A stretch of 7,288 nucleotides of DNA, taken from the NCBI GenBank assembly GCA_047614005.1, contig JBLHIK010000026.1, forward strand, positions 1-7,288. Reading direction: 5' to 3'. Below are positions 1 to 5,098 of this stretch, piece after piece; position 1 is the stretch's first letter, and every line of letters begins with the position of its first letter. The notes under the pieces are model-generated. The model saw nothing but the letters and a program-made list of their open reading frames with translations, was not told the DNA's origin and did not search any database. The position numbers and the translations under genes were made by a program. This DNA is from JBLHIK01 sp047614005 (lineage in GTDB: Bacteria; Patescibacteriota; Minisyncoccia; Phycocordibacterales; UBA1006).

Positions 1-119
1 CTATTTATTCGATAGAAGGAAAAGTTGTACTTTCTCAGAAAGTACAAAGTTCTTCGGAGAAAATAGACATTGCGCACTTATCACCTGGGAGCTATATTGT
101 CCGCATCGGAGAATATACT
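1..119 (+). repeat. Direct repeat, copy 1 (sorting-domain cassette)
   Basis: By hand alignment with an offset of 1403 bases, positions 1-119 are identical to 1404-1522. The identity runs off the left window edge, so the true repeat may be longer. Weaker similarity continues through the stop codon and into the terminator hairpin, to about position 192. The repeat codes for the C-terminal sorting signal of two adjacent genes. Confidence 0.93.
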
Positions 120-140
120 CAAAAGCTAATGATTAATTAA
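1..140 (+). CDS. 3' end of a T9SS-sorted secreted protein gene (partial)
   Basis: Only the last 45 codons lie in the window; the reading frame enters at base 3 and stops at TAA 138-140. The translation (starts IYSIEGKVVL, contains HLSPGSYIVRIG, ends KLMIN) is the second half of a type A Por/T9SS C-terminal sorting domain. That domain directs proteins from the periplasm across the outer membrane, where it is normally removed. The fragment matches the C-terminus of the complete gene that follows, residue for residue except in the last few positions (YTQKLMIN against YTKKLIVN). The two genes are therefore tandem paralogues or share a 3' cassette. The body of this protein is outside the window, so its cargo function is unknown. 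Confidence 0.85.
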   Translation, partial: IYSIEGKVVLSQKVQSSSEKIDIAHLSPGSYIVRIGEYTQKLMIN

Positions 141-160
141 AAAAGTAAAGTAAAGATTTG

Positions 161-192
161 AAAGCCGTTGATTGTATGTCAACGGCTTTTTT
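161..192 (+). terminator. Rho-independent terminator after the first T9SS gene
   Basis: A perfect 11-bp stem (161-171 with 179-189) has a 7-base loop and runs into a T tract at 187-192. It starts 20 bases after the TAA at 138-140. It is closely related to the hairpin at 1563-1594, which ends the next gene. Confidence 0.88.
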
Positions 193-195
193 GTA

Positions 196-223
196 TTGCA
201 TTTTTTATAAAACATGGTATTAT
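196..223 (+). promoter_or_regulatory. Possible promoter for the complete T9SS cargo gene
   Basis: TTGCAT (196-201) and TATTAT (218-223) lie 16 bases apart, directly downstream of the terminator and 54 bases before the ATG at 278. They resemble sigma-70 -35 and -10 boxes, but the DNA is so AT-rich that chance matches are expected. I saw no clear Bacteroidota-type TAnnTTTG box in this gap. The rest of 141-277 holds nothing else I can name. Confidence 0.3.
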
Positions 224-277
224 TTATATGGATTGAGCGACTGCTCTTTGAAAAAACTAATTAATTTTTTAAATATT

Positions 278-1543
278 ATGAAAAAAATTCTATTAAATTC
301 CCTAGCGGGTATCGTTTTTGCATTCTTTGGAATGCAGGAAATTCAGGCACAACCTTCAAATACAGAAGGTGTAAACTATTTTGTTTATACTCCATATGAT
401 ATTGGAGAAAAACATATTATTGCACAAGATTATTACATAGAAAACTCTTCAGCTTATGTAAACAATATTAAATTTAGTTTCAATTACGAAGAAGACACAA
501 CTCTAATGTTGTCTTTTGATAAAGAGGTTACTTTAATTATTACAAAGAGCAGTGAAGTTATTTTTTCTGGCCGAGAAGATCTTATTATCGATCAATGGTC
601 TGAAGATGGTACTGTGAATTTTATCATAGATCTAATCTTAGATACTGGTTTGTATGATATTAAATTTAACTTTATTTTGATAGAAAATCCTGTTTCTGAT
701 AAAAAGCTAGATATGTATTCTCGAATAAAAGGAGAATATATAAACGGTGATGCTTTAGATGTTGCATTTTTTCCTATTAAGATAGAATATAATTCTTTGA
801 AAAATTATACTATTCCAGTTTTTGTCCAGGGTCTTGAGGATGTAACATATCTCTCTAGCGAAGATGTTGGAACAAGAGTAGTTCTGAATCAGTATGTTAT
901 TGCAAATGAAGGACTAGATGATTTTTCAATTGGATTGATTGTAATGTCGATGTTTCAAGGGCAAAATTTTAACTATGGTAGTTTTTTAGATTTTGAAATG
1001 ACTATAGAGTCAGAAGATGGCATTGAAATGTATTGCACTAAAGATAGTGCAAATACACCTAGTTATATTCTTAGTTTTGACAATTGCCAATCGGCAAATA
1101 CCTTTTTAGAGAGAGGTAGTAAAACTATTATTACTTTAAGTGCTATATTCCAAGGAGAAAAGGCTTCGTCAGGTGAAATGCACCCATGGATATATCTTTA
1201 TGAATTAAGTGGAAGATATAGTGGTGATATTCAAGTTTCAAATATAAATGTAACAAGTAGAACCATTTATTATCAAGCAGACCTTACTTCCCTAGAAGAA
1301 CTTGAGCAACAAAAAGTAGATAATTTTTTATTATATCCCAACCCTGTAAATGATGGTAAAATTACCATTACCATTATCAATACAAAAGAGGGAAGTGATA
1401 TATCTATTTATTCGATAGAAGGAAAAGTTGTACTTTCTCAGAAAGTACAAAGTTCTTCGGAGAAAATAGACATTGCGCACTTATCACCTGGGAGCTATAT
1501 TGTCCGCATCGGAGAATATACTAAAAAATTAATAGTTAATTAA
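278..1543 (+). CDS. Secreted protein with signal peptide and T9SS type A C-terminal sorting domain
   Basis: The product is 421 aa. I chose ATG 278 because it gives a clean signal peptide: basic MKK, a hydrophobic stretch at residues 4-19, and cleavage probably after A24. This exposes Q25, as is common in Bacteroidota exported proteins, where N-terminal Gln can become pyroglutamate. An earlier in-frame TTG (158) lies at the previous gene's terminator and would bury the signal peptide. Residues about 25-345 are acidic, rich in Ser, Asn, Ile and aromatic residues, and probably beta-rich; I recognise no catalytic domain. Two cysteines, in the YCTK and NCQS segments, may form a disulfide. Residues 351-421 form the sorting domain, with LLYPNPVNDG at its start and HLSPGSYIVRIG near the end. 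T9SS would carry the protein to the cell surface or medium. There is no Shine-Dalgarno before the ATG, as is usual in Bacteroidota. The function of the cargo is unknown. Confidence 0.85.
   Translation: MKKILLNSLAGIVFAFFGMQEIQAQPSNTEGVNYFVYTPYDIGEKHIIAQDYYIENSSAYVNNIKFSFNYEEDTTLMLSFDKEVTLIITKSSEVIFSGREDLIIDQWSEDGTVNFIIDLILDTGLYDIKFNFILIENPVSDKKLDMYSRIKGEYINGDALDVAFFPIKIEYNSLKNYTIPVFVQGLEDVTYLSSEDVGTRVVLNQYVIANEGLDDFSIGLIVMSMFQGQNFNYGSFLDFEMTIESEDGIEMYCTKDSANTPSYILSFDNCQSANTFLERGSKTIITLSAIFQGEKASSGEMHPWIYLYELSGRYSGDIQVSNINVTSRTIYYQADLTSLEELEQQKVDNFLLYPNPVNDGKITITIINTKEGSDISIYSIEGKVVLSQKVQSSSEKIDIAHLSPGSYIVRIGEYTKKLIVN
1404..1522 (+). repeat. Direct repeat, copy 2 (sorting-domain cassette)
   Basis: Identical to 1-119, including all synonymous positions. 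Identity ends sharply at 1522, after which the last seven codons differ at several bases. Similarity returns around the stop codon and the terminator stem. The pattern suggests recent duplication or gene conversion of the sorting-domain segment. Confidence 0.93.
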
Positions 1544-1562
1544 AAAAGTAGAAAAAGATTTG

Positions 1563-1594
1563 AAAGCCGTTGATACATAATCGACGGCTTTTTT
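1563..1594 (+). terminator. Rho-independent terminator after the T9SS cargo gene
   Basis: An 11-bp stem (1563-1573 with 1581-1591) contains one G-U pair at 1571/1583. It has a 7-base loop and a T tract at 1589-1594. The stem matches that at 161-189 except for the base that makes the wobble, while the loop differs. Selection therefore seems to have kept the structure. Confidence 0.88.
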
Positions 1595-1645
1595 ACATTC
1601 CTTTGCTCGACATTTTACTGTATGTATTATGATAAATAGAATTAC

Positions 1646-1674
1646 TTGACTTTATTTTATATATTTGCTATAAT
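1646..1674 (+). promoter_or_regulatory. Strong sigma-70-like promoter for the small membrane protein gene
   Basis: TTGACT (1646-1651) is followed after exactly 17 bases by a perfect TATAAT (1669-1674), 53 bases before the ATG at 1728. A Bacteroidota-type -7 box, TATATTTG (fits TAnnTTTG), overlaps at 1660-1667. It has no obvious -33 partner at the usual distance. The sigma-70 reading is the better fit. Confidence 0.6.
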
Positions 1675-1727
1675 AATAAATAAGGTTATTTTAAAAAATA
1701 AATTCAGTTAAACTAAAATTTTTAATC

Positions 1728-2180
1728 ATGAAAAATTACAGATACACCAACAGATCTATTGCTATTTTTATAGTGCTTTTTATTGGCTTTCTTTCATTAT
1801 TTTTAAAAAATGGAAATCAAGTTAATGAGGAGTTTTCTGTACTAAAAATAAGTGTGATAATTATAACTAGCGCAGGACTTCTTTATGTTCTATGGTTTAT
1901 AATACATTCATTTTTGGTAGTTAAATACTTAGCAAATGATATTGACTGTTTCAAAGATCACACGCAGTTTGAAATTGTATATATGAGCCTTGAAAAAAAT
2001 ACTTTTTTGGCAAATATCTACAATAGAAAAGGTGAGTATGTCGAACAAAGATTATTTGAAGTTGATTTTACACTTGAAGATTCCAAAATTATTGCAATGG
2101 AAAAGTCATGCAAGTTAGTAAAATTCAACGATAAACTGATTTCAAACAAAGAGTACATTGAAATATGTAATGAAAAATAG
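1728..2180 (+). CDS. Small membrane protein of unknown function, two transmembrane helices
   Basis: The product is 150 aa and is not recognised as any named family. A basic N-terminus (MKNYRYTNR) precedes a hydrophobic helix at about residues 11-27. A second, longer helix lies at about 40-67. A soluble C-terminal part of about 80 residues alternates charged and hydrophobic residues and could form a small beta-rich domain. With two helices and a basic start, both termini are likely cytoplasmic. The gene has its own promoter-like element upstream and its own terminator at 2201-2230, so it is probably transcribed alone. No Shine-Dalgarno precedes the ATG. Codon use (leucine TTA, frequent AAA and ATT) resembles the preceding T9SS gene and not the ribosomal operon to the right. 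That it is a real gene is supported by the flanking promoter and terminator; its function is unknown. Confidence 0.7.
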   Translation: MKNYRYTNRSIAIFIVLFIGFLSLFLKNGNQVNEEFSVLKISVIIITSAGLLYVLWFIIHSFLVVKYLANDIDCFKDHTQFEIVYMSLEKNTFLANIYNRKGEYVEQRLFEVDFTLEDSKIIAMEKSCKLVKFNDKLISNKEYIEICNEK

Positions 2181-2200
2181 AAAAAGTTACATTTTTAATA

Positions 2201-2230
2201 AAAACCCGTGCAGATTGCATGGGTTTTTTT
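2201..2230 (+). terminator. Rho-independent terminator after the small membrane protein gene
   Basis: An 8-bp stem (2205-2212 with 2216-2223, one G-U pair at 2208/2220) has a 3-base loop. Four A precede the stem and seven T follow it (2224-2230), so it could also work in the other direction. It starts 20 bases after the stop codon. Confidence 0.88.
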
Positions 2231-2320
2231 ATATCCAAAATACAAATGACTTATATTTTATCGCGAAAACTTGCCTTAAAAGCTTTTATATAGAACATAT
2301 AAGCACTACATCTATTTTCC

Positions 2321-2349
2321 TTGACTTCTTTAATGCCTTCCTATAAGAT
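2321..2349 (+). promoter_or_regulatory. Possible promoter for the rpsN-map operon
   Basis: TTGACT (2321-2326) is followed after 17 bases by TAAGAT (2344-2349), a weak -10. An alternative -10, TATAAG at 2342-2347, leaves a short 15-base spacer. Transcription would start near 2356, giving a leader that contains the hairpin at 2383-2408. A promoter is needed here if the operon really begins with rpsN. Confidence 0.4.
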
Positions 2350-2382
2350 ACGTTCTGTTTATGGGGCTGATCCATCTTTCTC

Positions 2383-2412
2383 CTCCTGTGTGCTTCTGTA
2401 CACAGGAGAAGC
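2383..2412 (+). promoter_or_regulatory. Leader hairpin hiding a Shine-Dalgarno, with a competing stem
   Basis: A perfect 9-bp stem pairs CTCCTGTGT (2383-2391) with ACACAGGAG (2400-2408) around an 8-base loop. The right arm contains AGGAG (2404-2408), placed 7 bases before an ATG at 2416 that is in frame with rpsN. The left arm therefore acts as an anti-Shine-Dalgarno strand. A second stem, GCTTCT (2392-2397) with AGAAGC (2407-2412), uses the loop of the first and cannot form together with it. The geometry suits translational control, but no ligand or binding protein can be inferred. Confidence 0.5.
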
Positions 2413-2460
2413 AAGATGAGATATCGCACTATAGATATTAATAGAAAGATAATTTTTAAT

Positions 2461-2646
2461 ATGGCAAAAAAATCAGTTATTGCGCGTAATGAAAAAAAGA
2501 AGAAGTTTAGTACACGAGAAATGAATCGTTGTTTTCTTTGTGGGCGAGGTAAGGCTTTTATGCGCGATTTTGGTTTGTGTCGAATATGTTTCCGTGAAAA
2601 TGCCAATGAAGGTATGATTCCGGGTGTTCGAAAGTCAAGCTGGTAA
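2461..2646 (+). CDS. rpsN: Small-subunit ribosomal protein uS14, zinc-binding (type Z)
   Basis: The product is 61 aa, the usual length of the short zinc form of S14, which binds 16S rRNA in the head of the 30S subunit. Four cysteines form the zinc site: C24-x2-C27 and C40-x2-C43, with 12 residues between the pairs. The C-terminus, ending GVRKSSW, is the family's conserved tail. ATG 2461 gives the canonical MAKKS start. An in-frame ATG at 2416 with a well-placed AGGAG would add 15 residues unknown in the family, so translation may start there instead. It is the first ribosomal gene in the window and is normally preceded by rplE, which is missing. Arginine codons are all CGN, unlike the AGA-rich genes to the left. 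Confidence 0.95.
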   Translation: MAKKSVIARNEKKKKFSTREMNRCFLCGRGKAFMRDFGLCRICFRENANEGMIPGVRKSSW

Positions 2647-2662
2647 CCTAACAATAAACGAT

Positions 2663-3052
2663 ATGTATCCACTAGGAAATATGATGACAATGCTAAAGAA
2701 TGCAGGAAATGCAGGAAAAGAAACAGTTACTGTTCCTTTTTCTAATTTTTCATACAACGTAGCACGAGCTCTTGTAAAAGAGGGATTTGTTGTAGAAGCA
2801 AACAAACGCACAAAAGAAGGAGGATTTGATTCACTTGAGGTAAAGATTATGTATAAAGACAATGAGCCAAAAATACAAAGCATCAAGCTTATATCAAAGC
2901 CATCTCGTCGTCTGTACGCAGGTGTAAAAGACATTAAGACTGTTCGCCACGGCCACGGTCACGTATTTCTTTCAACGCCAAAAGGTATCATGACAGGACG
3001 TGCTGCAAGGAAAGAAATGGTCGGAGGAGAGCTATTATTTGAGATATTTTAA
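2663..3052 (+). CDS. rpsH: Small-subunit ribosomal protein uS8
   Basis: The product is 129 aa, the normal S8 length. S8 binds the central domain of 16S rRNA and in several bacteria also represses its own operon. The start at ATG 2663 aligns MYPLGNMMTMLKNA with the family's N-terminal MxDPIxDMLTRIRNA. The conserved aspartate and first arginine are replaced, a divergent version of the motif. The C-terminal signature is clear: FLSTPKGIMTGRAARKEMVG, followed by GELLFEIF. An upstream in-frame GTG at 2624 overlaps rpsN and adds nothing family-like, so I rejected it. It lies 16 bases after rpsN and 5 before rplF. No Shine-Dalgarno is visible. Confidence 0.95.
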   Translation: MYPLGNMMTMLKNAGNAGKETVTVPFSNFSYNVARALVKEGFVVEANKRTKEGGFDSLEVKIMYKDNEPKIQSIKLISKPSRRLYAGVKDIKTVRHGHGHVFLSTPKGIMTGRAARKEMVGGELLFEIF

Positions 3053-3057
3053 GAACT

Positions 3058-3591
3058 ATGAGCCGATTAGCAAAACGACCAATTGAAATAGTAGAAGGAG
3101 TAACTCTTACGCAAGAGGGTACTTCTATTACTGTAAAAGGACCAAAAGGAGAACTGACACGAGATTTCACGGGGGATATTTCTATTGTAATTTCAGATAA
3201 AGAAATTACTCTTACAAAAGACAAAGAGTCTGTATTTACGCGTGCTCTATGGGGTACATATGCTTCACATCTCGTAAATATGATGGAAGGAGTTACAAAA
3301 GGTTTCGAAAAGAAGCTTATTATAGAAGGAGTAGGTTTCAAGTCTGAAGTAAAAGGAAATACTCTTGTTATGGCACTTGGATTTTCTCATGATGTAGAAA
3401 TGGCTATACCAGAAGGACTTACTATTACAGCAGAAAAGAACCACCTTACTATTTCAGGTATCAACAAAGAAACAGTAGGAGCTTTCACTTCAGAAATTCG
3501 CATGAAGAAAAAACCAGAACCTTATAAAGGTAAAGGTATCCGTTATGTTGATGAAATCGTACGTCGAAAGCAAGGTAAGAAGAATGTTTAA
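3058..3591 (+). CDS. rplF: Large-subunit ribosomal protein uL6
   Basis: The product is 177 aa, the standard length for L6, which binds 23S rRNA near the sarcin-ricin loop and the factor-binding site. The protein has the two tandem L6 alpha-beta repeats: residues 1 to about 82, with VKGPKGELTRDF, and about 83 to 177. Highly conserved pieces are LWGTYASHLVNMMEGVTKGF in the first repeat and PEPYKGKGIRY near the C-terminus, an rRNA-binding signature. The tail RRKQGKK is basic, as usual. The gene starts 5 bases after the rpsH stop without a Shine-Dalgarno, which suggests coupled or reinitiated translation. Confidence 0.97.
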   Translation: MSRLAKRPIEIVEGVTLTQEGTSITVKGPKGELTRDFTGDISIVISDKEITLTKDKESVFTRALWGTYASHLVNMMEGVTKGFEKKLIIEGVGFKSEVKGNTLVMALGFSHDVEMAIPEGLTITAEKNHLTISGINKETVGAFTSEIRMKKKPEPYKGKGIRYVDEIVRRKQGKKNV

Positions 3592-3605
3592 TCGCTAAAA
3601 AATCT

Positions 3606-3962
3606 ATGAATATAAAAGCATTACAACAGAAAAAAGACTCACGAATGAGATTGAAGAAAAAAGTACGATCACGTATTTCTGGTACAGCAGAAACACCTCG
3701 TCTTACTGTATTTAAATCAAATAAATTTATTTATGCACAGATCATCAATGATGTAACAGGAACTACTCTTGCTGACTCTTCTGATATCAAAGAAACAAAA
3801 GGAACAAAAATGGAACGTGCTGAAAAAATAGGAACAGCTATTGCAGAGAAAGCAAAAGAAAATGGTATTTCAAAAGTTCTATTTGATCGTAACGGTTTTA
3901 AATACACTGGTCGTGTTGCCCAATTAGCAGAAGCTGCACGAAAAGCAGGACTTAATTTCTAA
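3606..3962 (+). CDS. rplR: Large-subunit ribosomal protein uL18
   Basis: The product is 118 aa, typical of bacterial L18, which binds 5S rRNA together with L5 and carries it into the central protuberance. The N-terminal 25 residues are strongly basic (KKDSRMRLKKKVRSRISG). The core follows with PRLTVFKSNKFIYAQIIND. The diagnostic C-terminus FDRNGFKYTGRVAQLAEAAR is present, ending AGLNF. It lies 14 bases after rplF and only 3 bases before rpsE. No Shine-Dalgarno precedes the ATG. Its partner L5 is not encoded in this window. Confidence 0.97.
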   Translation: MNIKALQQKKDSRMRLKKKVRSRISGTAETPRLTVFKSNKFIYAQIINDVTGTTLADSSDIKETKGTKMERAEKIGTAIAEKAKENGISKVLFDRNGFKYTGRVAQLAEAARKAGLNF

Positions 3963-3965
3963 TAT

Positions 3966-4619
3966 ATGTCAGAAGAAAAAACAACAACAGAAAAAACAAC
4001 ACCAGAAGTAACAACACCAGAAGTAACAGAAAAGAAAACTTTTGTTAAAAAGCGTTTTTCTCCACAAGGACGAAAGCCTCGAGCAAATTTTGAGCGACCA
4101 AAACCTGAGTTTGATCAGCGTATCATTAGTCTTCGACGAGTTGTTCGTGTGATGGCTGGAGGACGACGTTTTTCTTTCTCTGTTGCAATGGTAATAGGAG
4201 ATAAAAAAGGACGCATTGGAGTAGGTACTGGTAAATCAACCGACACTTCTCTTGCTATTGAAAAAGCAGTACGTAGTGCAAAGAAAAACCTTATTAAAGT
4301 AAAACTTACGGAAGGGTCTTCAATACCTTATGGTGTTGACTACAAATATTCAAGCTCTACAATAACTTTCATGCCAAACAACGGACGAGGTATTGTAGCT
4401 GGGTCTGCTCTTCGTGACCTTTTTGAACTTGGAGGTATTACAAACATTACAGCGAAGATACATTCTCGAAGTAAAAATAAGCTCAACATTGCGAGAGCTA
4501 CTGTTGCAGCCCTTATGACTATTGAAGGATCTGTGAAAGCACCCGTAAAGCATATTCCTCAAGCTCCACGAAAACCTTTCCGTAGAAATGCTCCGCGTAG
4601 AGAAAATAAACCTAGCTAG
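3966..4619 (+). CDS. rpsE: Small-subunit ribosomal protein uS5 with N- and C-terminal extensions
   Basis: The product is 217 aa, against about 165 in E. coli. S5 takes part in decoding accuracy and mRNA handling at the 30S entry site. The N-terminal domain is clear at residues about 51-115, with RRVVRVMAGGRRFSFSVAMV and GRIGVGTGKS. The C-terminal domain lies at about 130-195, with GRGIVAGSALRDLFELGGI and NIARATVAAL. Residues 1-50 form a low-complexity extension, first Thr/Glu-rich (TTPEV twice) and then basic. The last 22 residues are Pro/Arg-rich. Such tails are probably disordered. L30 normally follows S5, but here rplO begins 12 bases after the stop. Confidence 0.97.
   Translation: MSEEKTTTEKTTPEVTTPEVTEKKTFVKKRFSPQGRKPRANFERPKPEFDQRIISLRRVVRVMAGGRRFSFSVAMVIGDKKGRIGVGTGKSTDTSLAIEKAVRSAKKNLIKVKLTEGSSIPYGVDYKYSSSTITFMPNNGRGIVAGSALRDLFELGGITNITAKIHSRSKNKLNIARATVAALMTIEGSVKAPVKHIPQAPRKPFRRNAPRRENKPS
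3996..4025 (+). repeat. Two tandem 15-base repeats inside rpsE
   Basis: ACAACACCAGAAGTA occurs twice in direct succession (3996-4010 and 4011-4025), in frame, and codes for the repeated TTPEV of the S5 N-terminal extension. The copies are identical, which suggests recent slippage in a region under little constraint. Confidence 0.9.
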
Positions 4620-4630
4620 CACCATTTATT

Positions 4631-5089
4631 ATGCAATTACACGAAATACAATCAAATACAAAGCGTAAAACGAAAAAAACTGTTGGTCGCGGTGGAACAC
4701 GTGGTAAAACTTCAGGACGCGGACATAAAGGACAAAAAGCTCGTTCTGGTAACAGTACTCGTCCTGCTATACGTGATGTTATAAAAAGCATCCCAAAGCG
4801 TCGTGGATATGGTGTAAACCGTTCTCGAACTATTAACCCAAACAAGAAAAAACCTACAGGAGTAACACTTACTCGTATTGATGAATTTTTCTCAAATGGT
4901 GAATCTGTAACACGAGAGCTACTACTCGAACGCAACCTTGTTCGAGCATATCGTGGGCGAGCTCCAATAGTAAAAATACTAGGAACAGGTGAAATTACAA
5001 AGAAGATTACTGTTGTTGATTGCGAATATACAAAAATCGCAGGAGAAAAAATAGTAAAAGCAGGAGGAACACTTCCAGTTCAAAAGTAA
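4631..5089 (+). CDS. rplO: Large-subunit ribosomal protein uL15, divergent
   Basis: The product is 152 aa. L15 binds 23S rRNA late in 50S assembly. The N-terminal glycine- and arginine-rich segment is unmistakable: VGRGGTRGKTSGRGHKGQKA at residues 18-37. The stretch that in most bacteria reads GFEGGQMPLYRRLPKRGF is replaced at residues 41-61 by STRPAIRDVIKSIPKRRGYG, lacking the FEGGQ element. As I recall, Parcubacterial L15 proteins look like this. The C-terminus (ILGTGEITKKITV, then AGEKIVKAGGTL) fits the family. It follows rpsE directly because rpmD is absent. No Shine-Dalgarno. Confidence 0.95.
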   Translation: MQLHEIQSNTKRKTKKTVGRGGTRGKTSGRGHKGQKARSGNSTRPAIRDVIKSIPKRRGYGVNRSRTINPNKKKPTGVTLTRIDEFFSNGESVTRELLLERNLVRAYRGRAPIVKILGTGEITKKITVVDCEYTKIAGEKIVKAGGTLPVQK

Positions 5090-5098
5090 TAAAAACAT

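Larger units (their letters stand above)
2231..2460. other. Gene-free junction between the Bacteroidota-like part and the ribosomal operon
   Basis: No protein homology is visible in this stretch in any frame. In particular there is no remnant of ribosomal protein L5, which normally lies just upstream of rpsN. It contains a weak AU-rich inverted repeat (2286-2291 with 2297-2302), a promoter-like pair (2321-2349) and a perfect hairpin (2383-2408). If the window is chimeric or rearranged, the breakpoint most likely lies here, between the terminator ending at 2230 and the rpsN leader. Confidence 0.6.

Noticed and set aside
158..277. Upstream TTG start adding 40 residues to the T9SS cargo protein
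   Set aside because: It would begin at the terminator of the previous gene and place the signal peptide in the middle of the chain. ATG 278 gives a normal exported protein.
2286..2302. AU-rich inverted repeat in the junction as a functional hairpin
   Set aside because: It has only six A-T pairs with a 5-base loop, which is unstable and expected by chance in such sequence.
2158..2346. Short + strand open frame after the small membrane protein gene
   Set aside because: It overlaps that gene's end and runs through its terminator hairpin. It has no family-like sequence.
2300..2460. Remnant of rplE (L5) upstream of rpsN
   Set aside because: I translated the three forward frames and found nothing like the L5 C-terminus.
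2624..2662. GTG start for rpsH overlapping the end of rpsN
   Set aside because: The 13 added residues match nothing in S8. MYPLG at 2663 aligns with the family start MxDPI.
2286..2690. 134-codon open frame on the - strand across the junction and rpsN
   Set aside because: It lies antisense to the well-supported rpsN and its leader, and its arginine- and phenylalanine-rich product is what antisense reading of that region gives.
2635..4935. Several - strand open frames inside rpsH, rplF, rpsE and rplO
   Set aside because: All are antisense to strongly conserved ribosomal protein genes and show no protein-like motifs.
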